Shown here in pieces: positions 42,721 to 51,922 of a DNA stretch of 64,000 nt (the first letter of the stretch is position 1; each line of letters starts with the position of its first letter). The notes beneath the pieces are model-generated. The model did no database searches, was not told the DNA's origin, and was given only the letters and a program-made list of their open reading frames with translations. The translations under genes were made by a program, and so were the position numbers. Source of the DNA: Izhakiella australiensis (GTDB taxonomy: Bacteria; Pseudomonadota; Gammaproteobacteria; Enterobacterales; Enterobacteriaceae); NCBI RefSeq assembly GCF_002006995.1, contig NZ_MRUL01000001.1:248001-312000 (forward strand), read 5' to 3'.

Positions 42721-43719
42721 TTAGTTGTCCGGAAACTCGCGCAGGAAGCGTTCGACGTCATCAACCATATGCTGATTGCCAACGAAGAACGGGCAGCGTT
42801 CGTGCAGCTCCTGCGGTTGCAGATCCAGAATACGGCGTGCGCCATCGCTGGCTTTACCGCCCGCCTGTTCTGCGAGGAAAGCCATCGGGTTGCATTCATA
42901 CAGCAGGCGCAGCTTACCGGTGGGGTGGCTGGCGGTGCTGGGATAAAGATAAATGCCGCCCTTTAACAGGTTGCGATGGAAATCCGCTACCAGCGAGCCG
43001 ATATAGCGCGTGGTATAGGGGCGATCGGTGCTTTTATCCTCTTCCTGACAGAATTTCAGATACTTTTTCACGCCCTGCGGGAAACGGATGTAGTTGCCTT
43101 CGTTAATCGAGTAGGTTTTACCCTTCGCCGGATAGCGCATTTGCTCCTGGCTGAGGCAGAACACCCCGAGTGACGGATCATAGGTAAAGGCGTGTACGCC
43201 GCAGCCGGTGGTATAAACCAGCATGGTTGAGGATCCGTAAACCACATAGCCTGCTGCGACCTGGGCGCTGCCGGGTTGCAGGAAATCCTCTTTGGTAACC
43301 GGGGTGCCCGGCGGGGTAATCCGGCGATAGATGGAAAAGATTGTGCCGACTGAGACGTTAACATCGATATTGGAAGAGCCATCCAGCGGATCCATCAGCA
43401 CCACATACTTGCCGTTTTCAACGCCTTCAAAAATAACAATCTCATCTTCTTCTTCAGAGGCGATGCCAGCGACGATACCGCGTGCTTTCAAGGCGGCTTT
43501 GAGCTTCTCATTAGCAAACAGGTCCAGCTTCATCTGCTGTTCGCCCTGAATGTTCTCCTCACCATTAGCACCAAGGATATCAACCAATCCTGCTTTATTG
43601 ATGTCGCGATGGATAATTTTGGCGCCCAGCTTGATAGCGGAAATCAACGCGGTCAGTTCGCCGGTGGCGTGAGGAAAGTCGTGTTGCTTCTCGACGATAA
43701 ATTCGCCTAACGTTTTCAT
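42721..43719 (-). CDS. fbp: Fructose-1,6-bisphosphatase class I
   Basis: Fbp dephosphorylates fructose 1,6-bisphosphate in gluconeogenesis and is inhibited by AMP. The 332-residue protein begins [22 protein letters not shown] and carries the metal site EEEDEIV and [25 protein letters not shown], plus the C-terminal catalytic [15 protein letters not shown]. The ATG at 43719 matches the E. coli start; the frame extends upstream to 43755 without support. Confidence 0.96.
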   Translation of the reverse strand: MKTLGEFIVEKQHDFPHATGELTALISAIKLGAKIIHRDINKAGLVDILGANGEENIQGEQQMKLDLFANEKLKAALKARGIVAGIASEEEDEIVIFEGVENGKYVVLMDPLDGSSNIDVNVSVGTIFSIYRRITPPGTPVTKEDFLQPGSAQVAAGYVVYGSSTMLVYTTGCGVHAFTYDPSLGVFCLSQEQMRYPAKGKTYSINEGNYIRFPQGVKKYLKFCQEEDKSTDRPYTTRYIGSLVADFHRNLLKGGIYLYPSTASHPTGKLRLLYECNPMAFLAEQAGGKASDGARRILDLQPQELHERCPFFVGNQHMVDDVERFLREFPDN

Positions 43720-43884
43720 AACACAATCCCTGAATCTATGTTTGAGGGGCAGCATTTACAATATGCTTCAACATACCCGGGCAGTTTAGCGGATTGAATG
43801 GCAAAGGCTATAGGCTAAATCCGTTTCTTCATCGTCACGGGGACGCTACACTATGCGCGTACTTATTTTGAGAATGGATCTTCT

Positions 43885-45243
43885 ATGCGTATTCATATCC
43901 TTGGCATCTGTGGCACCTTCATGGGCGGGCTGGCGATGCTGGCACGGGCGCAGGGCCATGAAGTGGTAGGCTCAGATGCAAATGTTTATCCGCCTATGAG
44001 CACGCTGCTGGAAAAGCAAGGCATTGATTTAATCCAGGGCTACGAGGCAAGCCAGCTCGATCCCGCGCCGGACCTGGTGATCATCGGCAATGCGATGACG
44101 CGCGGTAATCCCTGCGTCGAAGCAGTGCTGGAGCGCAATATTCCGTATATGTCCGGTCCCCAGTGGCTGCATGATTTTGTGCTGCGCGATCGTTGGGTGC
44201 TTGCGGTGGCCGGAACCCACGGTAAAACCACCACTGCGGGCATGGCGGCCTGGATTTTACAGGCCTGTGGTTACGAGCCCGGATTTATTATCGGCGGGGT
44301 GCCGGGTAATTTTGAGGTGTCGGCCACTTTAGGAAAAAGCCCATTCTTTGTGATTGAGGCGGACGAATACGACAGCGCCTTTTTCGATAAGCGTTCCAAA
44401 TTTGTGCATTACTGCCCGCGTACGCTGATTCTGAATAACCTGGAATTCGATCACGCGGATATCTTTGACGATCTGAAAGCTATTCAGAAACAGTTTCATC
44501 ATCTGGTGCGTATTGTACCGGGCCAGGGCCGCATTTTGCTGCCGGAGAATGACGCTAACATCAAGCAGGTCATCGCCATGGGCTGCTGGAGCGAGCAGGA
44601 GATGGTCGGCGGCGAGCACGGCCACTGGCAGGCGGAAAAACTGACGGCGGATGCCTCAGCCTGGCAGGTAAAGCTGGACGGTGAATGGGTAGCCGAAGTT
44701 AACTGGGATCTGGTGGGCGAGCATAATATGCACAATGGCCTGATGGCGATTGCGGCTGCCCGCCATGTCGGCGTGAAGCCGGAAGATGCCGGTCGCGCGC
44801 TCGGAAGCTTTATTAACGCCCGCCGTCGTCTTGAATTGCGCGGCAGCGTCAATGAGATCAACGTGTACGATGATTTCGCCCATCATCCCACCGCGATCCT
44901 CGCCACCCTGGCGGCTCTGCGCAGCAAAGTCGGCGGTACGGCGCGCATTCTGGCGGTACTGGAACCGCGCTCCAATACCATGAAAATGGGCGTCAGCAAA
45001 GACGACCTGGCGCCTTCGCTGGGACGTGCTGATGAGGTCTTTTTGTTTCAGCCGCACCATATTCCCTGGCAGGTTTCTGAGGTTGCTGAAGATTGCGTTC
45101 AGCCAGCCCACTGGAGCGCCGACGTTGATACGCTGGTTGAAATGATCGCTAAGACCGCGCAGCCGGGAGACAATATTCTGGTAATGAGCAACGGCGGCTT
45201 TGGCGGCATTCACCAGAAGCTGCTGGCGCGTCTGGCGAAATAG
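43885..45243 (+). CDS. mpl: UDP-MurNAc:L-Ala-gamma-D-Glu-meso-DAP ligase Mpl
   Basis: Mpl reattaches tripeptides recovered from peptidoglycan turnover to UDP-MurNAc. It belongs to the Mur ligase family. The ATP loop AGTHGKTTTAGM (about 110-121), EADEYDSAFFDKRSKF and the C-terminal DDFAHHPTAI and LEPRSNTMKMG are present. Length is 452 residues (E. coli 457). It is divergent from fbp, as in E. coli. Confidence 0.96.
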   Translation: MRIHILGICGTFMGGLAMLARAQGHEVVGSDANVYPPMSTLLEKQGIDLIQGYEASQLDPAPDLVIIGNAMTRGNPCVEAVLERNIPYMSGPQWLHDFVLRDRWVLAVAGTHGKTTTAGMAAWILQACGYEPGFIIGGVPGNFEVSATLGKSPFFVIEADEYDSAFFDKRSKFVHYCPRTLILNNLEFDHADIFDDLKAIQKQFHHLVRIVPGQGRILLPENDANIKQVIAMGCWSEQEMVGGEHGHWQAEKLTADASAWQVKLDGEWVAEVNWDLVGEHNMHNGLMAIAAARHVGVKPEDAGRALGSFINARRRLELRGSVNEINVYDDFAHHPTAILATLAALRSKVGGTARILAVLEPRSNTMKMGVSKDDLAPSLGRADEVFLFQPHHIPWQVSEVAEDCVQPAHWSADVDTLVEMIAKTAQPGDNILVMSNGGFGGIHQKLLARLAK

Positions 45244-45282
45244 CCATAAAGCGTCATGGCGGGCGGCGTGCCGCCCGGCCTG

Positions 45283-45828
45283 TCAGGCTTCCGCCAGCTC
45301 GCGTAGATACTGAAAAATCTGGCGCGCCGCTTTCGGCGGCTTGTTGCTGGTTTTCTCTTTCTGCGCATTGCGGATCAGCGCGCGCAGCTGCTGGCGGTCA
45401 GCGTCGGGATAGAGTGCCAGCACGTCCGGCAGCGCATCGTCACCCTGTTCGATCAGGCGGTCGCGTAGCGCTTCCAGCTTGTGAAACAGCGCCACCTGCT
45501 GATTATGGCGATTTTTCAGCTTGTCCAGCGCCTGACGAATCGGCTCCACATCGCGCTGGCGCAGCATCTTACCAATCAGCTGCACCTGGCGGCGGCGGCC
45601 TTCTTTCTTGATACGCTGAGCCAGTTCAATAGCGCTGCGCAGCTCTTCATCCAGCGGCAGCTTTTCCAGGCTATTTTTGCCCAGTTCAACCATCTCCACA
45701 CCAAGGTGCTTTAGCTCCTCGGCGTCGCGTTTAATCTCGCTTTTGCTGACCCAGATGATTTCATCATCCTCATCTTCCGGGCCGTCATCCGGCAGCTCGT
45801 CGAGCCATTCTTCAGTCTGTTTATTCAT
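45283..45828 (-). CDS. darP: Ribosome-associated protein DarP (YjgA)
   Basis: DarP binds late 50S precursors and helps final assembly of the peptidyl transferase centre. The 181-residue protein is mostly helical and charged, with an acidic N-terminus ([29 protein letters not shown]) and a basic C-terminus ending [19 protein letters not shown]. This is the DUF615 pattern. It is divergent from pmbA. Confidence 0.94.
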   Translation of the reverse strand: MNKQTEEWLDELPDDGPEDEDDEIIWVSKSEIKRDAEELKHLGVEMVELGKNSLEKLPLDEELRSAIELAQRIKKEGRRRQVQLIGKMLRQRDVEPIRQALDKLKNRHNQQVALFHKLEALRDRLIEQGDDALPDVLALYPDADRQQLRALIRNAQKEKTSNKPPKAARQIFQYLRELAEA

Positions 45829-45944
45829 TTTTGCGGCTCCCTAAAAAAGAGGCACATGCTAACAGGTTAGCGCGCTACTGCGAAATTGTTCTCTGACTCT
45901 GTTAGACTCAGCATTAAGTTTCCGTCTCATTATATGGCAGGCCG

Positions 45945-47285
45945 ATGAAAGTACTCTCACAAGTTACAGAACAGCGTAAAATTCTGGAACAGGCGGTCGC
46001 TCAGGCCCTGGAATTTGCGAAATCCCATACTGACGCCGCAGAAGTCGCGGTGACCAAAAGTACCGGCATTGGCGTCAGCACCCGCTATGGCGAGGTTGAA
46101 AACGTTGAATTCAACAGCGACGGCGCGCTCGGCATTACGGTTTACCAGCAAAATCGGAAGGGTAGCGCTTCGTCTACCGACTTAACGCCGGAGGCTATCC
46201 AGCGCACGGTACAGGCGGCAATCGATATTGCGCGCTATACCTCAGCAGATCCTTTTTCCGGCCCGGCCGATCCGCAGCTACTGGCCTATGATGCGCCGGA
46301 TCTCGATCTGTTCCATCCCTGGGAGATCGATCCGGATAAAGCCATTGCCCTCGCCGCCGAGGCCGAGCAGGCGGCACTGCAAGCGGATAAACGTATCAGT
46401 AATACCGAAGGCGGCAGCTTTAACAGCCACGTCGGCGTCAAAGTATTCGGCAACAGCCACGGTATGCTGCAGGGCTATGCTTCCAGTCGCCATTCGCTCT
46501 CCAGCTGCGTTATTGCCGAACAGGATGGCAATATGGAGCGTGATTACGCCTACACCATTGGCCGTGCTATTGACGATTTAAAATCAGCGGAATGGGTCGG
46601 TGCGGAGTGCGCGCGTCGCACGTTGTCGCGCCTGGCGCCGCGTAAGCTGCCAACGATGAAAGCGCCGGTTATCTTCGCCGCCGAGGCGGCAACCGGCTTG
46701 TTTGGCCACCTGGTGGGTGCCATCAGCGGCAGCAGCGTTTACCGCAAAGCAACCTTCCTGCTTGATGACCTTGGGCAGCAAATTCTGCCGGAATGGCTGA
46801 CGATTGAAGAGCAGCCCCACCTGTTAAAAGGGCTGGCTTCGACCCCTTTCGACAGCGAAGGCGTGCGCACCCAGCGTCGTAATATCGTGGAAAACGGCAT
46901 CCTGCAAACCTGGCTGCTGACCTCCTATTCAGCGCGCAAGCTGGGGCTGACCAGTACCGGACATGCAGGCGGTATCCATAACTGGCGTATCGCCGGTCAT
47001 GGCGAGAGCTTTGATGATTTGCTGAAAAGAATGGGCAAAGGGCTGGTCGTTACCGAGCTGATGGGGCAGGGCGTAAGCGGCATCACCGGCGACTATTCGC
47101 GCGGCGCCGCCGGATTTTGGGTAGAGAATGGCGAGATTCAGTATCCGGTCAGTGAGATAACCATTGCCGGTAATCTGAAAGATATGTGGCGCAATATCGT
47201 CACCGTCGGCGATGACATTGAAACCCGCAGCAATATCCAGTGCGGTTCCGTACTCCTGCCGGAGATGAAGATCGCCGGACAATGA
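45945..47285 (+). CDS. pmbA: Metalloprotease subunit TldE (PmbA)
   Basis: PmbA/TldE forms a heterodimer with TldD that degrades unfolded or leader peptides, including microcin and CcdA precursors. In E. coli the active-site zinc is in TldD. The 446-residue protein shows the N-terminal [23 protein letters not shown], the central [16 protein letters not shown] and the C-terminal [23 protein letters not shown]. It is divergent from darP and is followed by a terminator. Confidence 0.95.
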   Translation: MKVLSQVTEQRKILEQAVAQALEFAKSHTDAAEVAVTKSTGIGVSTRYGEVENVEFNSDGALGITVYQQNRKGSASSTDLTPEAIQRTVQAAIDIARYTSADPFSGPADPQLLAYDAPDLDLFHPWEIDPDKAIALAAEAEQAALQADKRISNTEGGSFNSHVGVKVFGNSHGMLQGYASSRHSLSSCVIAEQDGNMERDYAYTIGRAIDDLKSAEWVGAECARRTLSRLAPRKLPTMKAPVIFAAEAATGLFGHLVGAISGSSVYRKATFLLDDLGQQILPEWLTIEEQPHLLKGLASTPFDSEGVRTQRRNIVENGILQTWLLTSYSARKLGLTSTGHAGGIHNWRIAGHGESFDDLLKRMGKGLVVTELMGQGVSGITGDYSRGAAGFWVENGEIQYPVSEITIAGNLKDMWRNIVTVGDDIETRSNIQCGSVLLPEMKIAGQ

Positions 47286-47316
47286 CTGTTCTTTACACAA
47301 AGTCGTTATAAGATTA

Positions 47317-47347
47317 AAGGGGCGGCCTGTGGGTCGCCCCTTGTTGT
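47317..47347 (+). terminator. Intrinsic terminator after pmbA
   Basis: GGGGCGGCC (47319-47327) pairs with GGTCGCCCC (47332-47340), with one G-T pair, and TTGTTGTTCT follows. It lies 32 bp past the pmbA stop and before cybC. Confidence 0.75.
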
Positions 47348-47376
47348 TCTGACTCAAAAATTAAAAGGATAACGTT

Positions 47377-47760
47377 ATGCGTAAGCATGTAATTGCAATG
47401 TTGAGTGCCTCCCTGCTGTTTACCAGCGTCTCCGCGCTGGCCGACCTGGAAAAGGATATGGACACCCTGAAAGAGAATCTTTCAACGGTGAAAAAAACCA
47501 GCGATGCCGGTGAGCTTAAGCAGGCGCTGACCGCTATGCGCCAGGCGGCGCAGGATGCGAAAGGCCAGACTCCAGAAACGCTGGAAGGCAAAGCCGAAGA
47601 CAGTGCTGAAGTGAAGGACTATCACGCCCATCTGGATAAGCTGATTAGCCAGATTGATCTCAGCCTGAAAAAAGTTGAGGCGGGCGATGTTGCCGGCGCT
47701 AAGGCTGAAGCTGCCAACTTTGAGCAGACCCGCAACGAAAGCCATAAAAAATTCCGCTAA
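47377..47760 (+). CDS. cybC: Soluble cytochrome b562
   Basis: This is a periplasmic four-helix-bundle heme protein. The signal peptide (1-22, ending ALA) is followed by mature ADLEKDMDTLKENL, in which Met7 is an axial heme ligand. The C-terminal TRNESHKKFR supplies the His ligand (His102 of E. coli). Length is 127 residues (E. coli 128). It is the last gene of the E. coli-like block; what follows is not collinear with E. coli. Confidence 0.93.
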   Translation: MRKHVIAMLSASLLFTSVSALADLEKDMDTLKENLSTVKKTSDAGELKQALTAMRQAAQDAKGQTPETLEGKAEDSAEVKDYHAHLDKLISQIDLSLKKVEAGDVAGAKAEAANFEQTRNESHKKFR

Positions 47761-48158
47761 TTGCGTTCCCGTTTCCCGGGCGGTGTTCGCCGTCCGTTAT
47801 CCCCTCCGCTATCGTTTGTATGTTTTGCGCTGCGATAAACCGGCATCCGGTCCGCTCTTTTTTGTGACATCCATCCGTTTTTCTTATTTTCCCCGGCGTA
47901 AGCGCAGGGCGAAATGACCTGAACAGTCTGCTGCGCAAGCCGTGCCTCCTACGCTGAGTGAGCACGTAATGCTGCCCCGACGGGCTTCTTCAACGCACGT
48001 CCTGCGTTTTCTGTGGTCCTGATCGCCCCACTCCAGATGATTTCCACTTTGAAGTGGAAAAAGTGCGTCTACACAGGTCGCCCTCCCGGCGGTACTTTAC
48101 TTCCATTGCGAATGAACATGGCTGGTACGGCGCCAGCGCTGGATTAAGAGGTGATAGC
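47761..48158 (+). promoter_or_regulatory. 398-bp control region upstream of the accessory catabolic operon
   Basis: No gene is visible. The marked feature is a palindrome at 48041-48060. A poor promoter downstream of it (TACACA at 48070-48075, 17 bp, TACTTT at 48093-48098) would put the palindrome about 54 bp before the start site, a usual activator position. I saw no sigma-54 -24/-12 pair. All regulatory meaning is inferred. Confidence 0.4.
48041..48060. promoter_or_regulatory. 20-bp palindrome, candidate operator of the accessory operon
   Basis: TTTCCACTT (48041-48049) and AAGTGGAAA (48052-48060) are perfect 9-bp arms around a central TG. It lies 99 bp before the PRD gene. It is a good candidate binding site for the regulator encoded at 55034, which has two DNA-binding HTH domains instead of an RNA-binding antiterminator domain. 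Confidence 0.5.
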
Positions 48159-48491
48159 GTGAATAACGGAGCAGTATCGGTAGATACGGCAGCGGAGCAG
48201 GATATCCAGGCTCTGGCCGACCGGGTAATGGGACAGATCGCCCAGCTGTTTACCCGTCAGGGTATTCAGCCTGATGCGGTTCAGCAGCAGATGCTGGCTT
48301 CGCACGTACGGGCGATGGCGCTGCGTTCGGTAACCGGTGAACCGTTGCCGGAAGTCGAAGCCGATCTGTTCGAGGATATCTCGCAGGATTCCATGCAGCT
48401 GGCTCAGCAGGTGGTTGATCTGTTTGGCAATCTGCCGGTCGAAGAGGCTTGGCTGCTATCAGTACATTTTGAAGTGGCGAAAAACGCCTAG
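48159..48491 (+). CDS. Stand-alone PRD domain protein
   Basis: This is a 110-residue single PTS-regulation domain. The two histidines that are normally phosphorylated in PRDs are present: His49 in LASHVRAMALRSVTGEPLP and His103 in EEAWLLSVHFEVAKN. There is no DNA- or RNA-binding part. It starts with GTG at 48159, since AAGAGGTG (48145-48152) is 6 bp upstream; the frame is open back to 48054. Similar one-domain proteins head conserved clusters in Enterococcus and Aeromonas (EF_0829/AHA_3910 type, recalled from TIGRFAMs). Its role as a phosphorylation-sensitive switch is inferred. Confidence 0.87.
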   Translation: MNNGAVSVDTAAEQDIQALADRVMGQIAQLFTRQGIQPDAVQQQMLASHVRAMALRSVTGEPLPEVEADLFEDISQDSMQLAQQVVDLFGNLPVEEAWLLSVHFEVAKNA

Positions 48492-48557
48492 CCTTCATCC
48501 GGCGCTATGAGCCGCCTGATAAAACAACATTCAGACAGAAATTTTAAGGAGCATTCC

Positions 48558-48911
48558 ATGGTAACGGTAGTCATCGGCGATCGGTTAGGTAAAGGACAGA
48601 AAGTGGCGGCGGGCGTTGAAAAGGCCGGCGGCAAAGCCATCGTAGTGCCGGGTGTGGCGGCAGACATGAAGCTGGGTGACGTAATGAAAGCGGAAAATGC
48701 CGACTTCGGCATCTCCTTTTGCGGCAGCGGCGGGGCCGGCGCTATCACCGCGCAGAACAAATATGGCTACAAAGCCAAACACGGTATGCGCTCGATCGAT
48801 GAAGGGGTAACCGCGATCAACGAAGGCGCCAACGTTCTTGGCTTTGGTTTTATGGATAAAGAAGAGCTGGGCGAGCGGCTGGTGCAGGCCTGGAATAAAA
48901 AACACCCATGA
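48558..48911 (+). CDS. Glycine-rich SFCGS family protein
   Basis: This 117-residue soluble protein begins MVTVVIGDRLGKGQKVAAGV and contains the family signature GISFCGSGGAGAITA (Cys55). Its alpha/beta pattern, with a cysteine followed by a Gly/Ser loop, resembles the phosphocysteine loop of PTS EIIB proteins; this is an inference and no phosphorylation is known. AAGGAG (48546-48551) is 6 bp before the ATG. It overlaps the next gene by 4 bases. The family occurs only in this type of cluster as far as I know. Confidence 0.88.
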   Translation: MVTVVIGDRLGKGQKVAAGVEKAGGKAIVVPGVAADMKLGDVMKAENADFGISFCGSGGAGAITAQNKYGYKAKHGMRSIDEGVTAINEGANVLGFGFMDKEELGERLVQAWNKKHP

Positions 48912-49204
48912 AAGAGCAATTCACCACGACGGTGAGCGTCAGCGGGCGCGGCGACAGTAAAGCAAAAGCGTTCGCCGACGCGCTGAGCCGGGTACAGAAC
49001 AGCGTGCTGAAGTCGAGCAATAAAGTTCTGCTGCGCATTGAGCCTCAGGAGGTCAAGGTTCTGCGCGCACAGGAACGCGTCACGACGGAGAAGTTTCTGT
49101 TTCTCTTTCTGGCGCGGCAGCGACGTCATTACAGCGTAGAGCTGGACGTGACCGTCAACGTGAGCGCAATTGATACCGATAAGGTTGACTTCGCCACGCA
49201 ATGA
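48908..49204 (+). CDS. DUF4312 family protein
   Basis: This 98-residue soluble protein contains VSVSGRGDSKAKAFADALSRVQNSVLK, then KVLLRIEPQEVKVLRAQERVTTEKFLFLFLARQRRHYSVELDVTVNV. The alternating beta-alpha-beta layout suggests a small ferredoxin-like fold. Its start overlaps the SFCGS stop (ATGA), so both are probably made in equal amount. Function unknown; it is found together with DUF4310, DUF4311 and SFCGS proteins. Confidence 0.87.
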   Translation: MKEQFTTTVSVSGRGDSKAKAFADALSRVQNSVLKSSNKVLLRIEPQEVKVLRAQERVTTEKFLFLFLARQRRHYSVELDVTVNVSAIDTDKVDFATQ

Positions 49205-49277
49205 CCGTTCTCGGTTGGTCAACGGGAACTATAACCACAACTTAAAAACGTTGGCGCAAGCCTGAAAGGATAGACTG

Positions 49278-50054
49278 ATGTTTTTAATTATTTTGCTTAA
49301 GTCGCTCATTATCGGCGGCCTGGTCGGTGTTGGCGTGGGTGCAGGCGCTGCACGCATGTTTCATGCACCGACTACGCAGGGAATGGGTGCGTTTCGTACG
49401 CTGGGCGAGCTGAACTCCTGTGAAGGCGATCCTGCCTCTCACTTCTCTTTTGGTCTGGGCTTTTTCTTCAACGCCTGGGCGTCTTCCGTTGCGGCGGGTT
49501 CCTTCACGCAGGACGTGGACCATCGCATCATCCCAAACTGGGGCGCCGCTGCGTTGATGGTGAAAAACCGCAACGTTGCTGAAACCCTGCACGACCCGAA
49601 AAAAATGGCCATTGCTTGCGGACTGATCGGCATGGTGGTGGTGGCGTTTCTTAACAGCACCGCCTCGGCCGTACCGGCAGCGCTGCAGGTTACCGCCGTC
49701 AAGGTGCTGGTACCGGCGGCCAACCTGCTGGTGAATACCGTGATGCCGGTTATTTTCTGGCTGGCAGCGATCGATGCCGGTAAGAAATCAGGCTTCTGGG
49801 CCACTATTTTCGGCGGTCTGGCGCAGCTGATTATGGGCAATGCCGTACCGGGACTGGTGCTTGGCATCCTGATCGGTAAAGGCGTTGAGGAAAGCGGCTG
49901 GCACAAGGTGACCAAAATCATGATGTTCGCCATCGTGCTGCTGTTCGTGCTGAGCGGCTTCTTCCGTGGTTTTGATATGAAAGCGTTGCAATCCTTCCAG
50001 CTGGGTGTCCCGGGCTGGCTGGAGATGATCCACAACACGTTAAGCGGCAAATAA
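49278..50054 (+). CDS. DUF4311 integral membrane protein
   Basis: This 258-residue hydrophobic protein has about six predicted helices: about 3-25, 55-75, 108-130, 138-160, 172-196 and 212-230. Conserved-looking loops include FHAPTTQGMGAFRTLGELNSCEGDPASHFSFGLGFFFNAWASS and NAVPGLVLGILIGKGVEESGW. With DUF4310 it should form the membrane part of the system. It is not recognisably related to ABC, MFS, TRAP or mannose-PTS permeases by eye. A transport role is inferred from its place next to catabolic genes. Confidence 0.88.
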   Translation: MFLIILLKSLIIGGLVGVGVGAGAARMFHAPTTQGMGAFRTLGELNSCEGDPASHFSFGLGFFFNAWASSVAAGSFTQDVDHRIIPNWGAAALMVKNRNVAETLHDPKKMAIACGLIGMVVVAFLNSTASAVPAALQVTAVKVLVPAANLLVNTVMPVIFWLAAIDAGKKSGFWATIFGGLAQLIMGNAVPGLVLGILIGKGVEESGWHKVTKIMMFAIVLLFVLSGFFRGFDMKALQSFQLGVPGWLEMIHNTLSGK

Positions 50055-50068
50055 CGAGGATAACGAGA

Positions 50069-50713
50069 ATGGAAGAGTCGAAAAGCGGATTCTGGTATGC
50101 CGACTGGTCTTTCCCGATCTTCGTCGGTTTGCTGTCGGCGGGCGTATTCGCCGGTACTCACATGTATTACACCTATGGCATCGGCGCTTTTAACGAAGTG
50201 GCTTTTGTCTCCATGCTGCGCGCGGGTATTGATACCGGCGTGTACGGCGCGGTAGCCGCCTTCGGCGCCAGCTTTCTGTTTGCCCGCATTATTGAAGGAT
50301 CGCTGGTTGGTATCCTGGATATCGGCGGCGCCATTCAGACCGGTGTCGGCCTTGGCGTTCCGGCACTGCTGCTGGGCTCGGGGATCATCTTCCCGGTGTC
50401 TAACTTCGCCGCTTCGCTGGTGACCGGCCTGGTTATTGGTCTGGCGATCGGCTACGTCATCATTCTGGCACGCAAGTTCACTATCGGACAGAGTGATTCC
50501 ACCTACGGCGCTGACGTCATGATGGGCGCGGGCAACGCATCCGGACGTTTCCTTGGTCCGTTGATTATCCTGTCTGCGATGGCGGCATCGATTCCTATCG
50601 GACTGGGATCGCTGGCTGGCGCGCTGCTGTTTTATCTGTGGGGTAAACCTATCACCGGCGGCGCGATCCTTGGCGCCATGGTACTGGGCGCTATCTTCCC
50701 GGTGGCGCTGTAA
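50069..50713 (+). CDS. DUF4310 integral membrane protein
   Basis: This 214-residue membrane protein with five or six helices is glycine-rich, with DIGGAIQTGVGLGVPALLLGSGIIFPVSNFAAS, SDSTYGADVMMGAGNASGRFLGPLIILSAMAAS and a C-terminal GKPITGGAILGAMVLGAIFPVAL. It lies 14 bp after DUF4311. The two always occur together in the clusters I know of and are likely subunits of one permease. Paired hairpins follow before the next gene. Confidence 0.88.
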   Translation: MEESKSGFWYADWSFPIFVGLLSAGVFAGTHMYYTYGIGAFNEVAFVSMLRAGIDTGVYGAVAAFGASFLFARIIEGSLVGILDIGGAIQTGVGLGVPALLLGSGIIFPVSNFAASLVTGLVIGLAIGYVIILARKFTIGQSDSTYGADVMMGAGNASGRFLGPLIILSAMAASIPIGLGSLAGALLFYLWGKPITGGAILGAMVLGAIFPVAL

Positions 50714-50717
50714 GACT

Positions 50718-50770
50718 AACCGGCCTGACTGACGTAGACAGGCCGGTTTTGACGGCTGCAACGCCGTCAA
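50718..50770 (+). promoter_or_regulatory. Tandem hairpins separating membrane and catabolic genes
   Basis: AACCGGCCTG (50718-50727) pairs perfectly with CAGGCCGGTT (50739-50748). Immediately after, TTGACGGC (50749-50756) pairs with GCCGTCAA (50763-50770). The only T-run is the short TTTT (50747-50750) between the stems, so read-through is expected. They may set the ratio of upstream to downstream gene products, act as an RNase stop, or be an attenuator. Confidence 0.55.
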
Positions 50771-50788
50771 CAATTTCAGGAGTAACCC

Positions 50789-51922
50789 ATGTTTGATCTG
50801 ATTATTCGCCGCGCACGCCTGCCGGATGAGACACTAACCGATATTGCTGTCAGCGCGGGAAAAATCGCCGCAATCGGCAACGTCAGCGGCGAAGCGAAAG
50901 ATGAGCGCGACCTGGGTGGCCGCTGGTATCTCAGCGCAGGATGGATCGATTCACACGTACACTGCTATGCCAAATCGCCTATCTATCACGACCAACCCGA
51001 TAATATCGGCGTAGCGCAAGGAGTGACCACCGTCGTTGATGCCGGCAGTACCGGTGCTGACGATGTCGATGATTTCTATCAGATTACCCGCAGCGCCGCC
51101 ACCCAGGTGTACGCGCTGCTGAATATTTCGCGTACCGGACTGGTGGTGCAGCACGAGCTGGCCGATATGAGCGACATCGACAAAGTGGGCGTGCGCGACG
51201 CGGTGCAGCGCCTGCCCGGCTTTATTCTTGGCATTAAAGCGCGTATGAGCAGCAGCGTTGTGGGCCAGAACGGCATTAAGCCACTGGTACGCGCTAAAGA
51301 GATCCAGCGCGAGATCGGCGGGCTGCCGCTGATGGTGCATATTGGCAATAATCCGCCGGATCTTGATGAAATAGCCGACCTGCTTACCTCTGGCGATATT
51401 ATTACTCACTGCTATAACGGCAAGCCGAATCGCATCCTCACGCCGGGCGGTGAGCTGCGAGCTGCGGTTAAAAGCGCCATTCAGCGCGGCGTGCGGCTGG
51501 ACGTCGGCCACGGCAGCGCCAGCTTCAGCTTTGAGGTCGCGCGCGTTGCCATCGCTCAGGGAATTTTACCCGACAGCATCAGCTCAGATATTTACTGTCG
51601 CAACCGCATCAGCGGTCCGGTCTATGGCCTGGCGCACGTCATGTCGAAATTCTTTAATGTCGGTATGACCCTGACGCAAATAGTTGACTGCGTCACCCGC
51701 AATGCCGCTGAAGGATTGCGTTTAGCGGATAAAGGCCGGCTGGAGGTGGGCGCCGATGCCGACTTCACCATTTTTACCCTCAGCGAAGAATCACGCCCGC
51801 TGGTAGATGCCGACGGCATCAGTGAAACCGGCGCTAAACATTTCACCCCGCTGGCCGCCGTGGTTGCAGGTAAGTGGGTGATGACCGACGAAGGGAAAGC
51901 TAATCATGTCTTCGATTTATGA
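50789..51922 (+). CDS. Amidohydrolase/deacetylase family metallohydrolase
   Basis: This 377-residue TIM-barrel hydrolase of the amidohydrolase superfamily has the full binuclear metal set: His56 and His58 (DSHVHCY), Lys150 (LGIKARMS, expected to be carboxylated), His184 (MVHIGN), His207 (THCYNG) and Asp267 (SSDIYC). It resembles the cog3964 group, often mislabelled dihydroorotase or adenine deaminase, some members of which hydrolyse acetylated acids. De-acylation of an N-acyl amino-sugar acid would fit the next gene; this is inferred. It overlaps the next gene by 17 bases. Confidence 0.9.
   Translation: MFDLIIRRARLPDETLTDIAVSAGKIAAIGNVSGEAKDERDLGGRWYLSAGWIDSHVHCYAKSPIYHDQPDNIGVAQGVTTVVDAGSTGADDVDDFYQITRSAATQVYALLNISRTGLVVQHELADMSDIDKVGVRDAVQRLPGFILGIKARMSSSVVGQNGIKPLVRAKEIQREIGGLPLMVHIGNNPPDLDEIADLLTSGDIITHCYNGKPNRILTPGGELRAAVKSAIQRGVRLDVGHGSASFSFEVARVAIAQGILPDSISSDIYCRNRISGPVYGLAHVMSKFFNVGMTLTQIVDCVTRNAAEGLRLADKGRLEVGADADFTIFTLSEESRPLVDADGISETGAKHFTPLAAVVAGKWVMTDEGKANHVFDL

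Noticed and set aside
47761-48158. Sigma-54 promoter as found before mannose-type PTS operons
   Set aside because: No GG-N10-GC pair with the wider consensus was seen, and the regulator lacks an AAA+ domain.
48054-48158. N-terminal extension of the stand-alone PRD protein
   Set aside because: The extra 35 residues would start inside the palindrome and lack a ribosome-binding site, while GTG 48159 has a good one.
49439-50773. 444-codon antisense frame opposite the DUF4311 and DUF4310 genes
   Set aside because: No signal, no recognisable motif, and it spans two well-supported membrane-protein genes and their spacer, so it looks like a codon-bias shadow.
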